64,000 nucleotides of DNA. It comes from Brachyhypopomus gauderio (taxonomy: Eukaryota > Chordata > Actinopteri > Gymnotiformes > Hypopomidae). Under the pieces are notes generated by a model that saw nothing but the letters and a program-made list of their open reading frames with translations, ran no database searches and was not told the DNA's origin. The position numbers and the translations under genes were made by a program. This document shows positions 1 through 11,510 of this stretch, one piece after another. Each line of letters opens with the position of its first letter. Position 1 is the first letter of the stretch. The stretch covers positions 7,846,823 through 7,910,822 of the forward strand of contig NC_135228.1 in NCBI RefSeq assembly GCF_052324685.1, read 5' to 3'.

Positions 1-402
1 AGCAAGACGAAGAAAAATGATAATTTTCAAGGTGGCGATATAAACATTATTTAAGAAGATACTTTAAGTTCCTGAATGTCTACCAGACTGGGTATTTGAT
101 TTATTTAATTAAGAATAGAGGTTTTATTGTTAAGTTTACTTCTGTTCTGAACAAAACAGTTGTCTCAAGTTGAGAGAATTTAATTTAATTTGATAGATGT
201 AAATGCACTTTATATAGTGTAACTGTTTACTTTTGCTTTTTTTTTTTTTTTTTTTTTTACAAAGATTTGGGATTTTAAAGGATTTTATCCTGCACTGGTC
301 TGTTGATGTGCAATAAATATCAAAAGTTAAACTGTGACGCGGGAGGCGGCAGACGGACGAGACACAGATCCGCTGGTTCACTCACGGTCACTGTTTATTT
401 TG
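1..402. other. Non-coding, no gene seen
   Basis: This stretch is AT-rich and has no recognisable coding exon. It contains a run of about 22 T (237-258). I see only short stop-limited reading frames. Confidence 0.5.
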
Positions 403-660
403 TACACAGATATTTATTTATTTTATTTATTTTATTTAACCTTTATTTAACCAGAAAAACCTCATTGAGATTAAAAATCTCTTTTTCAAGAGTGTCCTGG
501 CCAAGACAGGCAGCAGTACATTCACAATTTACAATAAAAACAATCATACATAAAGACAATAACAAGTTTTCAATACATCAGAACATAGAATCAAGACAAT
601 AAGTCAAATCAATTAATCAGTCAAAACATTTGCAACTAGAAGCATCCACCTCCAAGTTGC
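403..660. repeat. Interspersed fish repeat, probable LINE 3' tail
   Basis: The stretch begins with a run of ATTT/TTTATT units and then reads like a common fish repeat (cctttatttaaccag, then cattgagattaaaaatctc, then cctggccaagacaggcagc). I recognise this as dispersed fish repeat sequence, most likely a non-LTR retrotransposon 3' end. I cannot name the family from memory with confidence. There is no coding capacity. Confidence 0.45.
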
Positions 661-688
661 TCAACATCCTCTTAAAAGAGCCCAAAGA

Positions 689-977
689 AACCATTGCGCA
701 AAAGATAGATAGAAAGAAAGATATTGCACAATAGCGCACGTAGAACATTTAAACAGGCACGGCAACGTGTAGACTTTAGACAACGACGAGCACAGGACAC
801 TGCGCAAGCGCACATAAAATAGACAAACCACATAAGCCCCACGTAATTACGAGACAAGCCACAGGTGAGGCGGATTATCACAAGACACAACCACACCCAC
901 GGAGATCCACAGACGAGTACACGTGGACAACGTAAACACACGCCCAAAAGGGAGGGGCCAGGGTCCTCAACGTGACA
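689..977 (-). mobile_element. LTR fragment of the same family as the 12.5-15.7 kb retroelement
   Basis: Read on the minus strand from 977, this begins TGTCACGTTGAGGACC and follows the LTRs at 12458 and 15396 block by block: the CCCCTCCCTTTTGGGCGTG block, a CACGTG box, the ACGTGGGGCTTATGTGG block and the GTGCGCTATTGTGCAAT block. It then loses the expected LTR end near 720, where a GAAA/GATA simple repeat intervenes. No internal retroelement sequence lies beside it, so it is a truncated or solo LTR. It shows that the family has at least two insertions in this window. Confidence 0.85.
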
Positions 978-1061
978 TAAACACCTTTCTGATCTACTCA
1001 TTTCAATTGACTGTGAAAACTGCTTTTTCAAAAAATCCTTATTCATTGGCATATAACTTTT

Positions 1062-1195
1062 TTTTTACTGTAATGCAAATAGTTACTTTCCCTGGTAACG
1101 AGTTACTTTTATTATAGAGTAATTCATTTACTAACTTTTTTGAACAAGTAGTGAGTAACTATAATTACGTTTTTAAAGTAACGTTCCCAACACTG
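1062..1195. mobile_element. Right end of a hAT-like non-autonomous element
   Basis: The sequence contains repeated AGTTAC/GTAACT motifs and ends with AAAGTAACGTTCCCAACACTG. That matches the common fish hAT terminus CAGTGTTGGGAACGTTACTT read in reverse. The matching left terminus is not visible; the LTR fragment ending at 977 probably replaced it. Confidence 0.45.
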
Positions 1196-1272
1196 TATAT
1201 GTGATGTATATGAGTATGATCATACATCTATGTGTTTGCTTCTTCATGTACATATAAGTATATTGTAATTGT

Positions 1273-1275
<3 letters not shown>

Positions 1276-1346
<71 letters not shown>
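1276..1346. repeat. (TG)n microsatellite
   Basis: Pure TG dinucleotide array of about 35 units. Confidence 0.98.
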
Positions 1347-1348
<2 letters not shown>

Positions 1349-1392
1349 TGAGAATGGCAGCTAAAGCAGAAGTAGCAAATCTTCAGGTGGCT

Positions 1393-1650
1393 GGGTTGAG
1401 TAGGGTACTGAGTTAGGGGTTGAGTATGGTACTGAGTTAGGGGTTAAGTATGGTACTGAGTTTGGGGTTGAGTAGGGTACTGAGTTAGGGGTTGAGTAGG
1501 GTACTGAGTTTGGGGTTGAGTAGGGTACAGAGTTTGGGGTTGAGTATGGTACTGAGTTAGGGGTTAAGTATGGTACTGAGTTTGGGGTTGAGTAGGGTAC
1601 TGAGTTTGGGGTTGAGTAGGGTACTGATTTAGGGGTTGAGTATGGTATTA
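1393..1650. repeat. 24-bp G-rich minisatellite, about 11 copies
   Basis: The unit is close to GGGTTGAGTAGGGTACTGAG plus TTAG. Copies differ mainly at AGGG/ATGG and TTAG/TTTG. The G-tracts recur every 8-12 bases on the plus strand, so G-quadruplex formation is possible. Confidence 0.95.
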
Positions 1651-2317
1651 AGCAGTGTTACTTTTGTCAGCAATTTTTTGTCAGTCTTTTGACAAATATT
1701 TTTAGTTTTCATCATAATTTAGTCATAATTTAGGTTTTTAGTTTTAGATTTAAAATATAAAGGTGTAAAATTGAAATGTAAATGCTTTTTCTTTAGTTCC
1801 TTTGAATTATGTAAGTCATTACATGAAAGTAAACATTTGTAAAACATTTGAAAGACCAATAGACTCAGATACACTATATTGCCAAAAGTATTCGCTCACC
1901 TTCCTTGACTCACATTTGAGCTTGAGTGACATCCCATTCCTAATCCATAGGGTTCAATATGACGTTGGTCCACCCTTTGCAGCTAGAACAGCTTCAACTC
2001 TTCTGGGAATGCTGTCCACAAGGTTTAGGAGTGTGTTTTTTATCATTCTTCCAGAAGCCCATTTGTGAGGTCAGATACACATACATACTCGTCCATCAGA
2101 TTGCCAGATGGAGAAGCGTGATTCTTCACTCTAGAGAATGTGCCTCCACTGCTCTAGAGTCCAGTGGTGATGTGCTTTACACCACTACATCCGACACTTT
2201 GCATTGCACTTGGTGATGTATGGCTTGGATGCAACTGCTCGACCATGGAAAATCATTCATGGAAGCTCTCTGTGCACTGTTCTTGAGCTAATCTGAAGGC
2301 CACATGAAGTTTGGATG

Positions 2318-2793
2318 TGTGATAGAAATGCAGAATCTGCTCTTGCAGAGAAGTATTTTTAAGAACATAGCATGCGACTGAAAGAGGAAATTTGAGGTCA
2401 TCCTTTGGGTCAAGGAGACTAGACAGAGAGAAGGCGAGAGTGAAGACATGTTCCAGGCTGGTGGCATGTTCCATGTTCCAGACGGACAGCAGGCCCAGCA
2501 GAACATGCTCCCCTGAGAGTGCAGAATTTATTCTTACAATCCCTTGTTTAGCATTCATATATTTAATCCTGACATTTAATGACAACTACATCATCTGACT
2601 GTAGTTGTGCTGACAATGTTTCACATGACCGACCAGCCCTTACTGTATAAAAGGGTTGGAGGTTTGAACAATAAACTAGAGTGATTTGGTAAAGTAACCA
2701 TCTTGTGTGTGTGTTGCTTTTGCTAACTATCACTCTCCGAGCTCGTATATTTTCTTACAGAGAGACCCCGGTTGTGACAGAATTTCCACGACA
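2318..2793. mobile_element. Solo LTR with 4-bp target duplication GATG
   Basis: This 476-bp insertion sits inside the Tc1 relic. It starts TGTGATAG, ends CCACGACA, and is flanked by GATG at 2314-2317 and 2794-2797. Removing it with one GATG rejoins the Tc1 sequence. It has the signals of a plus-oriented LTR: TATAAAAG (2646-2653) and AATAAA (2670-2675), followed by a GT-rich stretch. A 4-bp duplication is usual for gammaretrovirus-like (ERV1) and many Ty3/Gypsy elements. No internal region is present, so the element was probably removed by LTR-LTR recombination. Confidence 0.85.
2646..2675 (+). promoter_or_regulatory. TATA box and poly(A) signal of the solo LTR
   Basis: TATAAAAG is followed 16 bases later by AATAAA. 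This close spacing is typical of a compact LTR in which promoter and polyadenylation signal flank the transcription start. Activity is unknown. Confidence 0.55.
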
Positions 2794-3835
2794 GATGTCT
2801 GTACTCTGAAGAAAGCTGGCGACCTCTTTGCACTATGCGCTTCAGCATCCGCTGACCCCGCTCTGTCCGTTTACGTGGCCGACCACTTCGTGGCTGAGTT
2901 GGCTCCCTAACACTTCCATTTTGTTATAATACAATGATTGGAACACCTGATTCCAAGGTAACTTTTGGATTATAGTGTATAACAAACAACATTATCATAA
3001 TTTACCTGCCCTTGCTTATTGAGCATAACAAAATATTGATGACAAGTAGTCCTGCTCTGCCTGAAAAATTTATGCATTGTTCAAAACAAATTGAATATTA
3101 CATTCTTCATAAAAATGGGAACCGTGAAAGCAGCAGTGGCACTTTCCAGGGTCATGATGATCAAACGCAGATGCCTGGAGTTAGCTAGCTAGTTTCTCTG
3201 GTCCAGATACACTGCCCTGCACATTATAGGGTTCACCTGCTTCCCACATACCTGATCCGACTAATCTCATCATCAGCACCACCTTGCTGAGGTAATACGA
3301 GCGTTTTACCTCAGGACATGCTCTAAAATGTACAGGGTAGTGTGCCTTGAGGACTAGGATTAAGAAAGGCTAAGCTAGCATTTGCAGCAGTAAAGCTATA
3401 ATGGTGGCTGATGTCCAACCCCATGTGATGCTTTCTTCTAAACACAAATGCTAAACTGGGAAAAACACTTTGCCCTGCATGACATTAAATCATGAGTAAC
3501 GACACAACAGGCTAGTATGGTATAATAATCCTGGGTTTAGATCAAATTTGTGGAAATGTGCATTTGATTGGATCTCTACTGAGTTTGCACTGCCTCTCCA
3601 TATACGCTGAAGTAGTTATGATTGAGTTTTCCTTACCGGTCCCTGCCTGCCTTTCACAAAACTAAATCAGCTCTGATTGGATATTGGCCCTGCTAAACAT
3701 TTTCTTCTCGTTTTTATTCACTGACGAAAGTGTAATTTCCTCATATTTTTTATCCTTTTATGTACTTTTTATTTAGTTATCGTCTTGTTTTTGTCATGAA
3801 AAAGGTTTGTTGATGAAACCTATGATGAAAAGAGG

Positions 3836-4138
3836 GGTAGGGGACTATGTAGTGGACGAGAGGGGGGGACTGGGTAGGGGACTATGTAGTGGACGAGAGG
3901 GGGGGACTGGGTAGGGGACTATGTAGTGGACGAGAGGGGGGGACTGGGTAGGGGACTATGTAGTGGACGAGAGGGGGGGACTGGGTAGGGGACTATGTAG
4001 TGGACGAGAGGGGGGGACTGGGTAGGGGACTATGTAGTGGACGAGAGGGGGGGACTGGGTAGGGGACTATGTAGTGGACGAGAGGGGGGGACTGGGTAGG
4101 GGACTATGTAGTGGACGAGAGGGGGGGACTGGGTAGGA
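3836..4138. repeat. 37-bp G-rich minisatellite, 8 copies
   Basis: The unit contains GACTATGTAGTGGACGAG followed by seven G and ACTGGGTAG. Copies start at 3844, 3881, 3918, 3955, 3992, 4029, 4066 and 4103, exactly 37 bp apart and apparently identical. The uniformity points to recent expansion and probable length polymorphism. Confidence 0.98.
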
Positions 4139-6401
4139 GTGGTGTTGGCTTTACACTGCAGGTTCCTCCTCTCCCTCTGTGCCCTGCTACATCAAGCTCC
4201 TCTAGCCCCACTCACACGCACAGACGTGCACTCACGCACCCACACACACACATCCACACACACTGCCTACGCAGCAGACCTCCCGCTGCCTCCACATGGC
4301 CACCAGCGTCAGCGTCAGCTCCTACACCCACGCCAACTGTGCAGTCACTCCGCACTCCACACCGGCTGCGTTAGCAAGGCACAACGTGGTGGGACAGGTC
4401 AGCAAGTTCCACAAGTCGTGTCCCACAGCCATGTCCCGCAGCCATGTCCCGCAGCCATGTCCCACAGCCTTGTACGACAGATATATCCTAACTCTGCATT
4501 CTGCATCCATATCACTTGCAGAGACGGCAGAGAATCATTGTACCTAACAGAATCATTGACTTAATATGTTGCTGTATCCTCAGCCTGTAAATCCTCTGCC
4601 CACATTAAGAAATATTTCTTAAGGCAGTTTGGTTTAAGAATGTGTTCACAAACGTGGCTTGTTTGTGTCACCTCTCTGAAAAAAATGGTCGCTCTGGACT
4701 TGTAAATATCCTTCTTTTGTCTTTGGACATATTTTAGGCCTTTTCCCTGGTGTCTTGTTGACGAGGTGTGAAGAACGCACCTGCTATGGCGAATGAAGCA
4801 GCTTTTTTTCTGCAGTGTATTTAAACACCGCTGCGTTTAGAAGGTGGCTGTGATGCGGAGAGAGAAATAACTCTCAGCACGATTCCAGATTCATTCGTGC
4901 CTCCTCTGGGTTCAGGTGTTTCCACAGAGTCACCAGGAGAAGAGGGACATGATGTCATCTTGCACACTCGCATACACACACATGCATGTGCACATACACA
5001 CACATGCACACGCATACACAAACATACGCGCACGCTCACACGCATGCCCGCACAGTGAGCGGGATGAAAGCACTAACTGGGTGATCTTTTAGGTAATTTC
5101 CACCTCAGAGACTCTCAGAGCGTGTAAAGACTGTGTTCCACTAATGAGAGGGCGGAGCCTTCAGGTTGCTAAGGGCCTGCTTCTGGAGCTTTTCGTGAGG
5201 CTTCTTAAGTAAACACCGCTAAATATAACACACCAGCACCTCTCCACAACACTGTATATAGAGATGATGACCCATGGCACACCAATGACAAGCTCTAGAA
5301 CTTGAGATGTCACCATCTCAGCAGGCTTGAGGTAAGACAGGAGGCCTGAAGACAATGAGACATTCATACTGGTCGTGTATTCATTAGTCAAATCTACAAT
5401 GAATACAATTGACATTTAAGGTCCCACTGAATGAAATTTGCTGTTCATTGTAAGTAAACATATACTTTTAAGCACCACCTACAATTCACCATCCCATAGA
5501 ATACCTGCACTATGAAGTAAACATGACATTTATTCCACTGTACACATACATTATGCAGCACGTAGGACACGCATGTGCAAACGACGATGGTACATTGGTA
5601 ACACGGAATTCTCATCTAGCATTCTGGTGTGGTACAAAAATGTCCAAAGCGATATTGTGGAAAAAACGCGAGCCGATAGCTGCAGAAATGACCCGCGAAG
5701 GAGTTCTGGTCTGCAGCCCAGAAGCACTCCTGTTGCTCACTGTAATAGTGAGAGAAGTTGTGCATAGTAACAGTTTGGCCAGAGTTGTCCTCACAACAAC
5801 CGTCTCTGCAGAGTCCTGAACCTTAGAAGCAACCCAGCATCCTTCAGGATCTGGCTCAGTCAGTGAAGAGCAGCTCCTGGGCCCCAGCACACAGCAGCAG
5901 GTAAAGATCTCAGGATCAGCGAGCAGAGCTGACACTGGCTCTGCTGGTTCAGGCTGTGTTTAAGGTACATCCCAACTTGTGATATAGACAAACGTGCAGG
6001 TATCTGCAGGTCTGTACCACCTCCAGGTTCCTCTCTCTGGATCATAGCAGGAGCTTGAAGAGACTTCCTGTTGTCGACTTTCAGGCTGGAGATACCTGAG
6101 CTGGTGCCACTCCACAATGGTGATGTTCATCAGGCTCCTGTGCTCACCTCTTCATCTGCCTCTGGAATGAGAAGTTTCCACTGTAGAGCATCAATGCTTC
6201 CCATGGTCGGCTCAGACACAGAATTCACACAGAGACCTGTTATCAGTCTGTGATTCTGTGATTCTGTGATTCAAAACATGAGGACAGGTTTCTCTAGAGA
6301 CACATTTAGAGGCCTACGGGGACGACTCACGTAAAAGGGGAGGGAGGGGATTATTCTGAGAATGGTTCCCTTAAAAAATGCAAAAATAATATAAAAATAA
6401 A
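4139..6401. other. Gene-free stretch with short frames only
   Basis: No gene is recognised. The frame 4296-4547 (+) begins CCACATGGCC, a good start context, but its 83 codons resemble no family known to me and end in a 15-bp repeat (CATGTCCCGCAGC) near 4430-4470. The region 4960-5045 is rich in CA/TG. The remaining 5.1-6.3 kb shows only stop-limited frames. A distant or lineage-specific exon could be missed here. Confidence 0.4.

Positions 6402-6454
<53 letters not shown>
6402..6454. repeat. (ATT)n microsatellite
   Basis: Uninterrupted ATT array of about 17 units. Confidence 0.98.
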
Positions 6455-6925
6455 GTGTTATTACAAATATAATTCACTTGCATTTATGATTGTAACTTGT
6501 CAAGGGTATTTAAATCAGACCTCAAGAAAAATATTGAACAAAGAGGCTTATAATGTGAATGCACTCTATTAGGAGTGCAGTGCAGACTATAAACTGGACG
6601 CCTTAAACAACCTAAGTTAAATGCATTAGGAGCATTTAAATCACCAAGATTCTGTAATCTACTTGTTTCATGTCAAAATTATTTGAACGAACACCACTAA
6701 TCATAACTGATGCATAAATCTATGATAGGAAAATGCAATGTTGAAAGAGATGGTCCAAAAATACAGTTACTTACACATTAACATGTTTGATAGTTGTGGC
6801 AATGCAATGTAACTAAATACAGTACATACCATTAGCTAGCAATAATATTAGCTGGCTAACTGACATAGCTTATCACCTGTATCTTTGAGTTGCATGTATG
6901 TATGAAAGGTGTTAAACAAATAAAG

Positions 6926-6975
<50 letters not shown>
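6926..6975. repeat. (ATT)n microsatellite
   Basis: Second ATT array of about 16 units, roughly 0.5 kb after the first. Confidence 0.98.
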
Positions 6976-7135
6976 CTATGACATTGTATTTTAGTTTATA
7001 TGTTCAATAGATAATGTTAGCTGGAATCACTAAACAAACTGCAACAGAACATTCAACATTACTAACTCTCAGTAGCTGTCACGGAACGACAGGCCCCCCT
7101 GCTGGTCGCCCCAGACGCAGACCCCTCCCACATGG

Positions 7136-7137
<2 letters not shown>

Positions 7138-7218
<81 letters not shown>
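7138..7218. repeat. (GT)n microsatellite
   Basis: GT array of about 40 units with no interruption before GCGTGAG. Confidence 0.98.
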
Positions 7219-7222
<4 letters not shown>

Positions 7223-9002
7223 AGTTGTGTGCAGGTTGACCCAGGTGGTGGATGGTGGTTTTTCTGGACCTTTTGTGCGGTGACCGAAGTCTGGAAGAGC
7301 CTCTCCCTCTAGGGCAGGGCCCCCCAGATGTTTGGGGACCATGGGGCTCCGGTCTGAAGAGCTCCTCCTGAAGATGAAGATCCTCCCTCCTGCCTGGGGT
7401 GACCAGGAGACCCTTGTGGCTATTCCCCAGCCTGTGATGGGGGTGCCATGGGCCTCGGTCTCTGGTGCTCATGAGATTGGGTGGAGGAGTCCACCTTGCT
7501 ATGAGAGGCCCTAGGAAGGGCTGACTCCCCAGGAGGCTGGGGTGACCTTTTGCGGAAGGCAGGACTCACTCGTCTGTGGTGTGTCCACTTGTCTCCTCCA
7601 GGAGCTGACCCTTAGGTAGTTCCGGGAGGTGATGTAGCCATGCCCCAGGGAGGTAACCTGCACACACAGACACCACGGACGAGTGAGGAGCCGTATGATT
7701 GGGTCCTATGATCCGTCTCACCTGAGGGTCGTTTGTTTGTCTATACATGTCTTGTCTTTGCAGCAGTTGACTGCTGGTCATTATATCCTTCATTTGCATT
7801 GTGTCACGAGTTTTTGGTTTGCACACTTTCTTCATTAAACCCATTAAACCCTCCTTTTCCTTCTCCTTTTCAAATGTGTTAACAGGTTGAGATATTTTGC
7901 CACACGTGTAACATTAGCCACTTCAACCAAACGTGTTCTCTGACACTTATGGATTAGCTGTGATTGAATGGCCATTCAATCAATCTAACTTAACCTATGT
8001 GTGTGGTAGATTACAGGATCCGTCATCCTGACATGTGAGCACTAAGGAAACTGTAGAGAATCTATAACCATGTTTACCTGGGTTCTGAGGTGATTCAGGT
8101 ATAGTATTGTGAGCAGTACAATTGTGTGGCCTTTAAGAGTTCTTTGAATTGGCCACTGGACACTAGACAGGATGTCCTCCACAGTCCGCGGTCCCTGTCT
8201 AGTCTCAGACTCTGGATATAGATGTTGTTGTATTACGGGTCCACACAGACACTGAGTATTTTGGAGCTGATACAGTAAGGACTGGGAAGAAGATGGTTTG
8301 AGGAGAGAAGATGAATGAGGAGATGCCTTGGGGAGTGGAGGTGAGGTGTTCTGCAGAGCGGGGGGTCAAGGACAAAGTCAGAGACTTTTTTAAAGTCTGG
8401 CTCTTCATCAAATCATTGTCCCCTGTCATTTTTAGACACTGTTCAGTGTTGTGCATGGGAAGTGGTGCATATTGTTGAACGCCACCACACTGTCAGCACA
8501 GAGATGCAGTCAGCCATGCCCTCAGTGTCATCTGCATAGGTTACTCCAGATAGTTCCTGTCCCAGAGCATCACAAAAGGCTCAGCAGACCACTTCCTCAC
8601 GGTTCTGGTCGCCACTGGATGTCTCTGTTCTACAGGTTTCTGTGAGGTGCCCAAGGTTACAATCTAATTTTCAGAAGTATGAACAGAAGGAAACATAAGT
8701 ATGGCTAAAATCGCCAAATATCAGACAGTGGTAGAGCATTTTGTTTGATAAACCTCACAAAATAAGCACACTGTATGAGCGCTTTTACAGAGAGAAACAG
8801 GTTTGTACTTTTGTCCATACTGCGGAAACGGAATAACAGGGCTCTAGTTAACAGTGCCCTCTGGTGGCCAGCTCACAACAGCTGCAGTATACAGGGCCTG
8901 ATTCTTCAGTCTACAAAAAAGCTAATACTGTTACACCACCACACTCCACCAGCTCACTACAAATGCATGCACGCCCCATTGTCTTAGTACACGCCCTTAG
9001 AA
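7219..9002. other. Gene-free stretch, possible old retroelement sequence
   Basis: No coding exon is recognised. The block from 7078 (TGTCACGGAACGACAGGCC) to about 7806 (TTGTGTCA) has LTR-like ends and a GC-rich interior, but no target duplication is visible, so I do not call it an element. From 7.85 to 9.0 kb only short frames are seen. Confidence 0.4.
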
Positions 9003-9004
9003 CC

Positions 9005-9035
<31 letters not shown>

Positions 9036-9044
9036 ACACACATG
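9003..9044. repeat. Poly(C) run joined to (CA)n
   Basis: About 21 consecutive C followed by about 10 CA units. Similar C-run/CA junctions occur near 57320. Confidence 0.97.
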
Positions 9045-10019
9045 CACAAACATATTCTAATGTATCTGTGCACTCAACTTCAGTAGCATTCCTGCTGAAA
9101 AAGAGATCACTTTCTACCCAGAACCCCCTGCTGTTTGCTTAGGTCCGAGAGTTGGGTCATGTGTATTTTCAGGGAAGAAAACATGGAGGGATACCAAGGA
9201 CATGGTTTTGAAAATGTCCTACTAGGCTAATAGTAAAAACAAAAAACACACATTTTTCTACAATCGATAGTTGGCCCTGCCCTTCCAAAAGACAGAGGAC
9301 AGTAGTGTGTGAGTGTGTGTATAGTAATTTGTCTGACAGGGCAGCAAGGTGACAGGAACTTTTTTAACTCTGTGGTAAAAAAAAAAAAAAAACTTGCGCA
9401 GTCAGCCATTCACCCAGCTAAACGCACCCAAACGGGTCACACACACAGTCATACACACACCAAACGGGTGTCCTACAGAAGGGTCACGCACACAGACATA
9501 CACACACAAAATTTTAATTTATTCATCAGACATATTAATTAGTTCCTCTGCTGAGCTATAGTCGCCCTTGTAAAGTAAGTGAAGACATTTTAGGGTCGGT
9601 CTATAAATGAATAAGCTCTATTAAAAGGACTCATCTAACTACAAATCAATCATCCTTCAGCCAGCTATTATATGGATTCTAAAGAGCTTATTTCTGACCC
9701 TTGTCCTTGAGATGTATGAGTTTAGATTCAACCCTGCTCTAGGAGATCTACTACCCTGCAGAGGCAGTAGCCTGAACATAAAAGTGATGATGCCGGTAAA
9801 CCATTGATGTCTGGATCCAGTTGCTCTACTGAACTGATGAGCCTTGTGTGATTGGTCTCCGGCACCAGCCACAAAGGACAAAGGCTGTAAATCCCACTCC
9901 ATCACATGAGCAGCGATGTCATTCGCTGGAAGAGTGATTGGCTGTTGTCTGAGTTCTACAGCCATTGGCTCTGTCTGACAAGGGGATTCTGCAATCTGGA
10001 ATTTAAACCAATGACCAGA

Positions 10020-10575
10020 ATAATTAAAGTATATAATAGACAGATCAATTAGTCTATAACAGACAGAACATTTACAGTCTACAACAGACAGAACAATTAG
10101 AATATAACAGATAGAACATTTACAGTCTATAATAGACAGAACAATTAGTCCATAACAGAACAATTACAGTCTATAACAGACAGAACATTTACAGTCTACA
10201 ACAGACAGAACAATTAGAATATAACAGATAGAACATTTGCAGTCTATAATAGACAGAACAATTAGTCAATAACAAAACAATTAGTCTATAACAGACCGAA
10301 CAATTACAGTCTACAACAGACAGAACCATTAGCCTATGACAAATAAAACATTTACAGTCTATAATAGACAGAACAATTAGTCAATAACAAAACAATTAGT
10401 CTATAACAGACCAAACAATTACAGTCTATAACAGACGGAACAGTTACAGCCTACAACAGACTGAACAATTTGACTATAATGGATAGAACATTGACAGTCT
10501 ATAATAGACAGAACAATTAGTCTATAACAGACAGAACAGTTACAGTCTATAACAGTTATAACACAGCCAGACCAA
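10020..10575. repeat. 22-25-bp minisatellite (AGACAGAACAATTAGTCTATAAC type)
   Basis: Imperfect units built from CAGTCTATAACAGACAGAACA and ATTAGTCTATAA blocks repeat more than 20 times, with a higher-order pattern in some stretches. Long minus-strand frames here encode only the repeat (Cys/Ile/Leu-rich) and are not genes. The interval 9045-10019 before it contains short CA tracts and no recognised gene. Confidence 0.95.
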
Positions 10576-10744
10576 CATACTACACTACACACTAACAAAA
10601 TGTATACACTAAATTGTGTACTAGAGAACAAATGATACAACAATGCTCATTGGAAACCAAAATCATTAACCCACTAAGGGCTGTATTCAAAATCACACTG
10701 AAAATCAAAGTAAACATTTTTATCACAGGCTGATCCATTTTACT

Positions 10745-11010
10745 TTAATTCCATCAATCAATAACGTGACAGTATGGCCTCAATGTGCCTGTACACACTT
10801 CAAACATGTTCGGGCTTGCTCCTGATGAAATGGTGGATAGAGTCCTGGGGGACCTGGACCCAGACCTGGATGAGGGCACCACTGAGCTCCTGGACAGTCT
10901 ATGGGCATCGGATGCACTGCTACATAACATTCTAAAGCTTCTTAGTTGGATTCAAGTGTGGGGAATGTGAGGGCCAGTCATCAATGCCAGGAACAGCCTA
11001 CACACTTCAG
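10745..11010. mobile_element. Relic of a fish DNA-transposon repeat
   Basis: Phrases such as GGGGGACCTGGACCCAGACC, CTCCTGGACAGTCTATGG, TTGGATTCAAGTGTGGGGAA and GGGCCAGTCATCAATGCCAG match a widely dispersed fish repeat, which I recognise as a decayed transposon coding region read on the opposite strand. Ends and target duplication are not visible. Confidence 0.5.
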
Positions 11011-11061
11011 ACCACATGAGCATGTCTGAAATCTTTGCAGTGAAAGGGGCTCACATTGGTG

Positions 11062-11340
<279 letters not shown>

Positions 11341-11510
11341 GTTTATGGATTATGAACGGGGCACCATCCTGATTCCTCAGGATCCAGTATTGTGATAACA
11401 GAGATAGGTGGAAGATTACCATCAATCAAAATATGTATTTACCGCCGTGACCAGATTAATGAACAAATATGACAATTTATTAAATGGTAAATATGACAAT
11501 TGATATAAAG

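Larger units (their letters stand above)
1870..2979 (-). mobile_element. Tc1/mariner relic, split by a solo LTR
   Basis: The left terminus reads TACACTATATTGCCAAAAGT. The right end reads TTTTGGATTATAGTGTA, the degenerate inverted copy, and TA lies at both edges. Between them is the complement of a decayed Tc1 transposase gene: blocks such as CCATCAGATTGCCAGATGG (2093-2111) and CGACCATGGAAAATCATTC are recognisable from the family. The downstream transposase part resumes at 2798 (TCTGTACTCTGAAGAAAGC) exactly where the LTR insertion ends. No intact frame remains. Confidence 0.85.
1653..3826. mobile_element. Non-autonomous hAT-type element, interrupted by Tc1
   Basis: The left part starts CAGTGTTACTTTTGTCAGC and continues with TTTTAGTTTTCATCATAATT. 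The right part (about 3690-3826) carries TTTATTTAGTTATCGTCTTG and GTCATGAAAAAGGTTTGTTG. Both halves resemble the two ends of a common fish hAT-type repeat that starts CAGTGTTA. The right terminus is damaged, so no 8-bp target duplication can be shown. A Tc1 relic occupies the middle. The stretch from 2980 to about 3680 has no gene and is either element interior or ordinary spacer. Confidence 0.45.

Noticed and set aside
4296-4547. Possible first exon starting CCACATGGCC
   Set aside because: Short, with an internal 15-bp repeat and no recognised homology or clear donor in frame.
7014-7472. Cys-Val and Thr-His repeat frames over GT arrays (also at 11204, 19038, 22920 and 23224)
   Set aside because: Pure dinucleotide translation, no gene signal.
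9657-10643. Minus-strand frames rich in Ile-Val-Leu-Ser-Cys repeats
   Set aside because: They translate a minisatellite; there is no start, splice or domain evidence.
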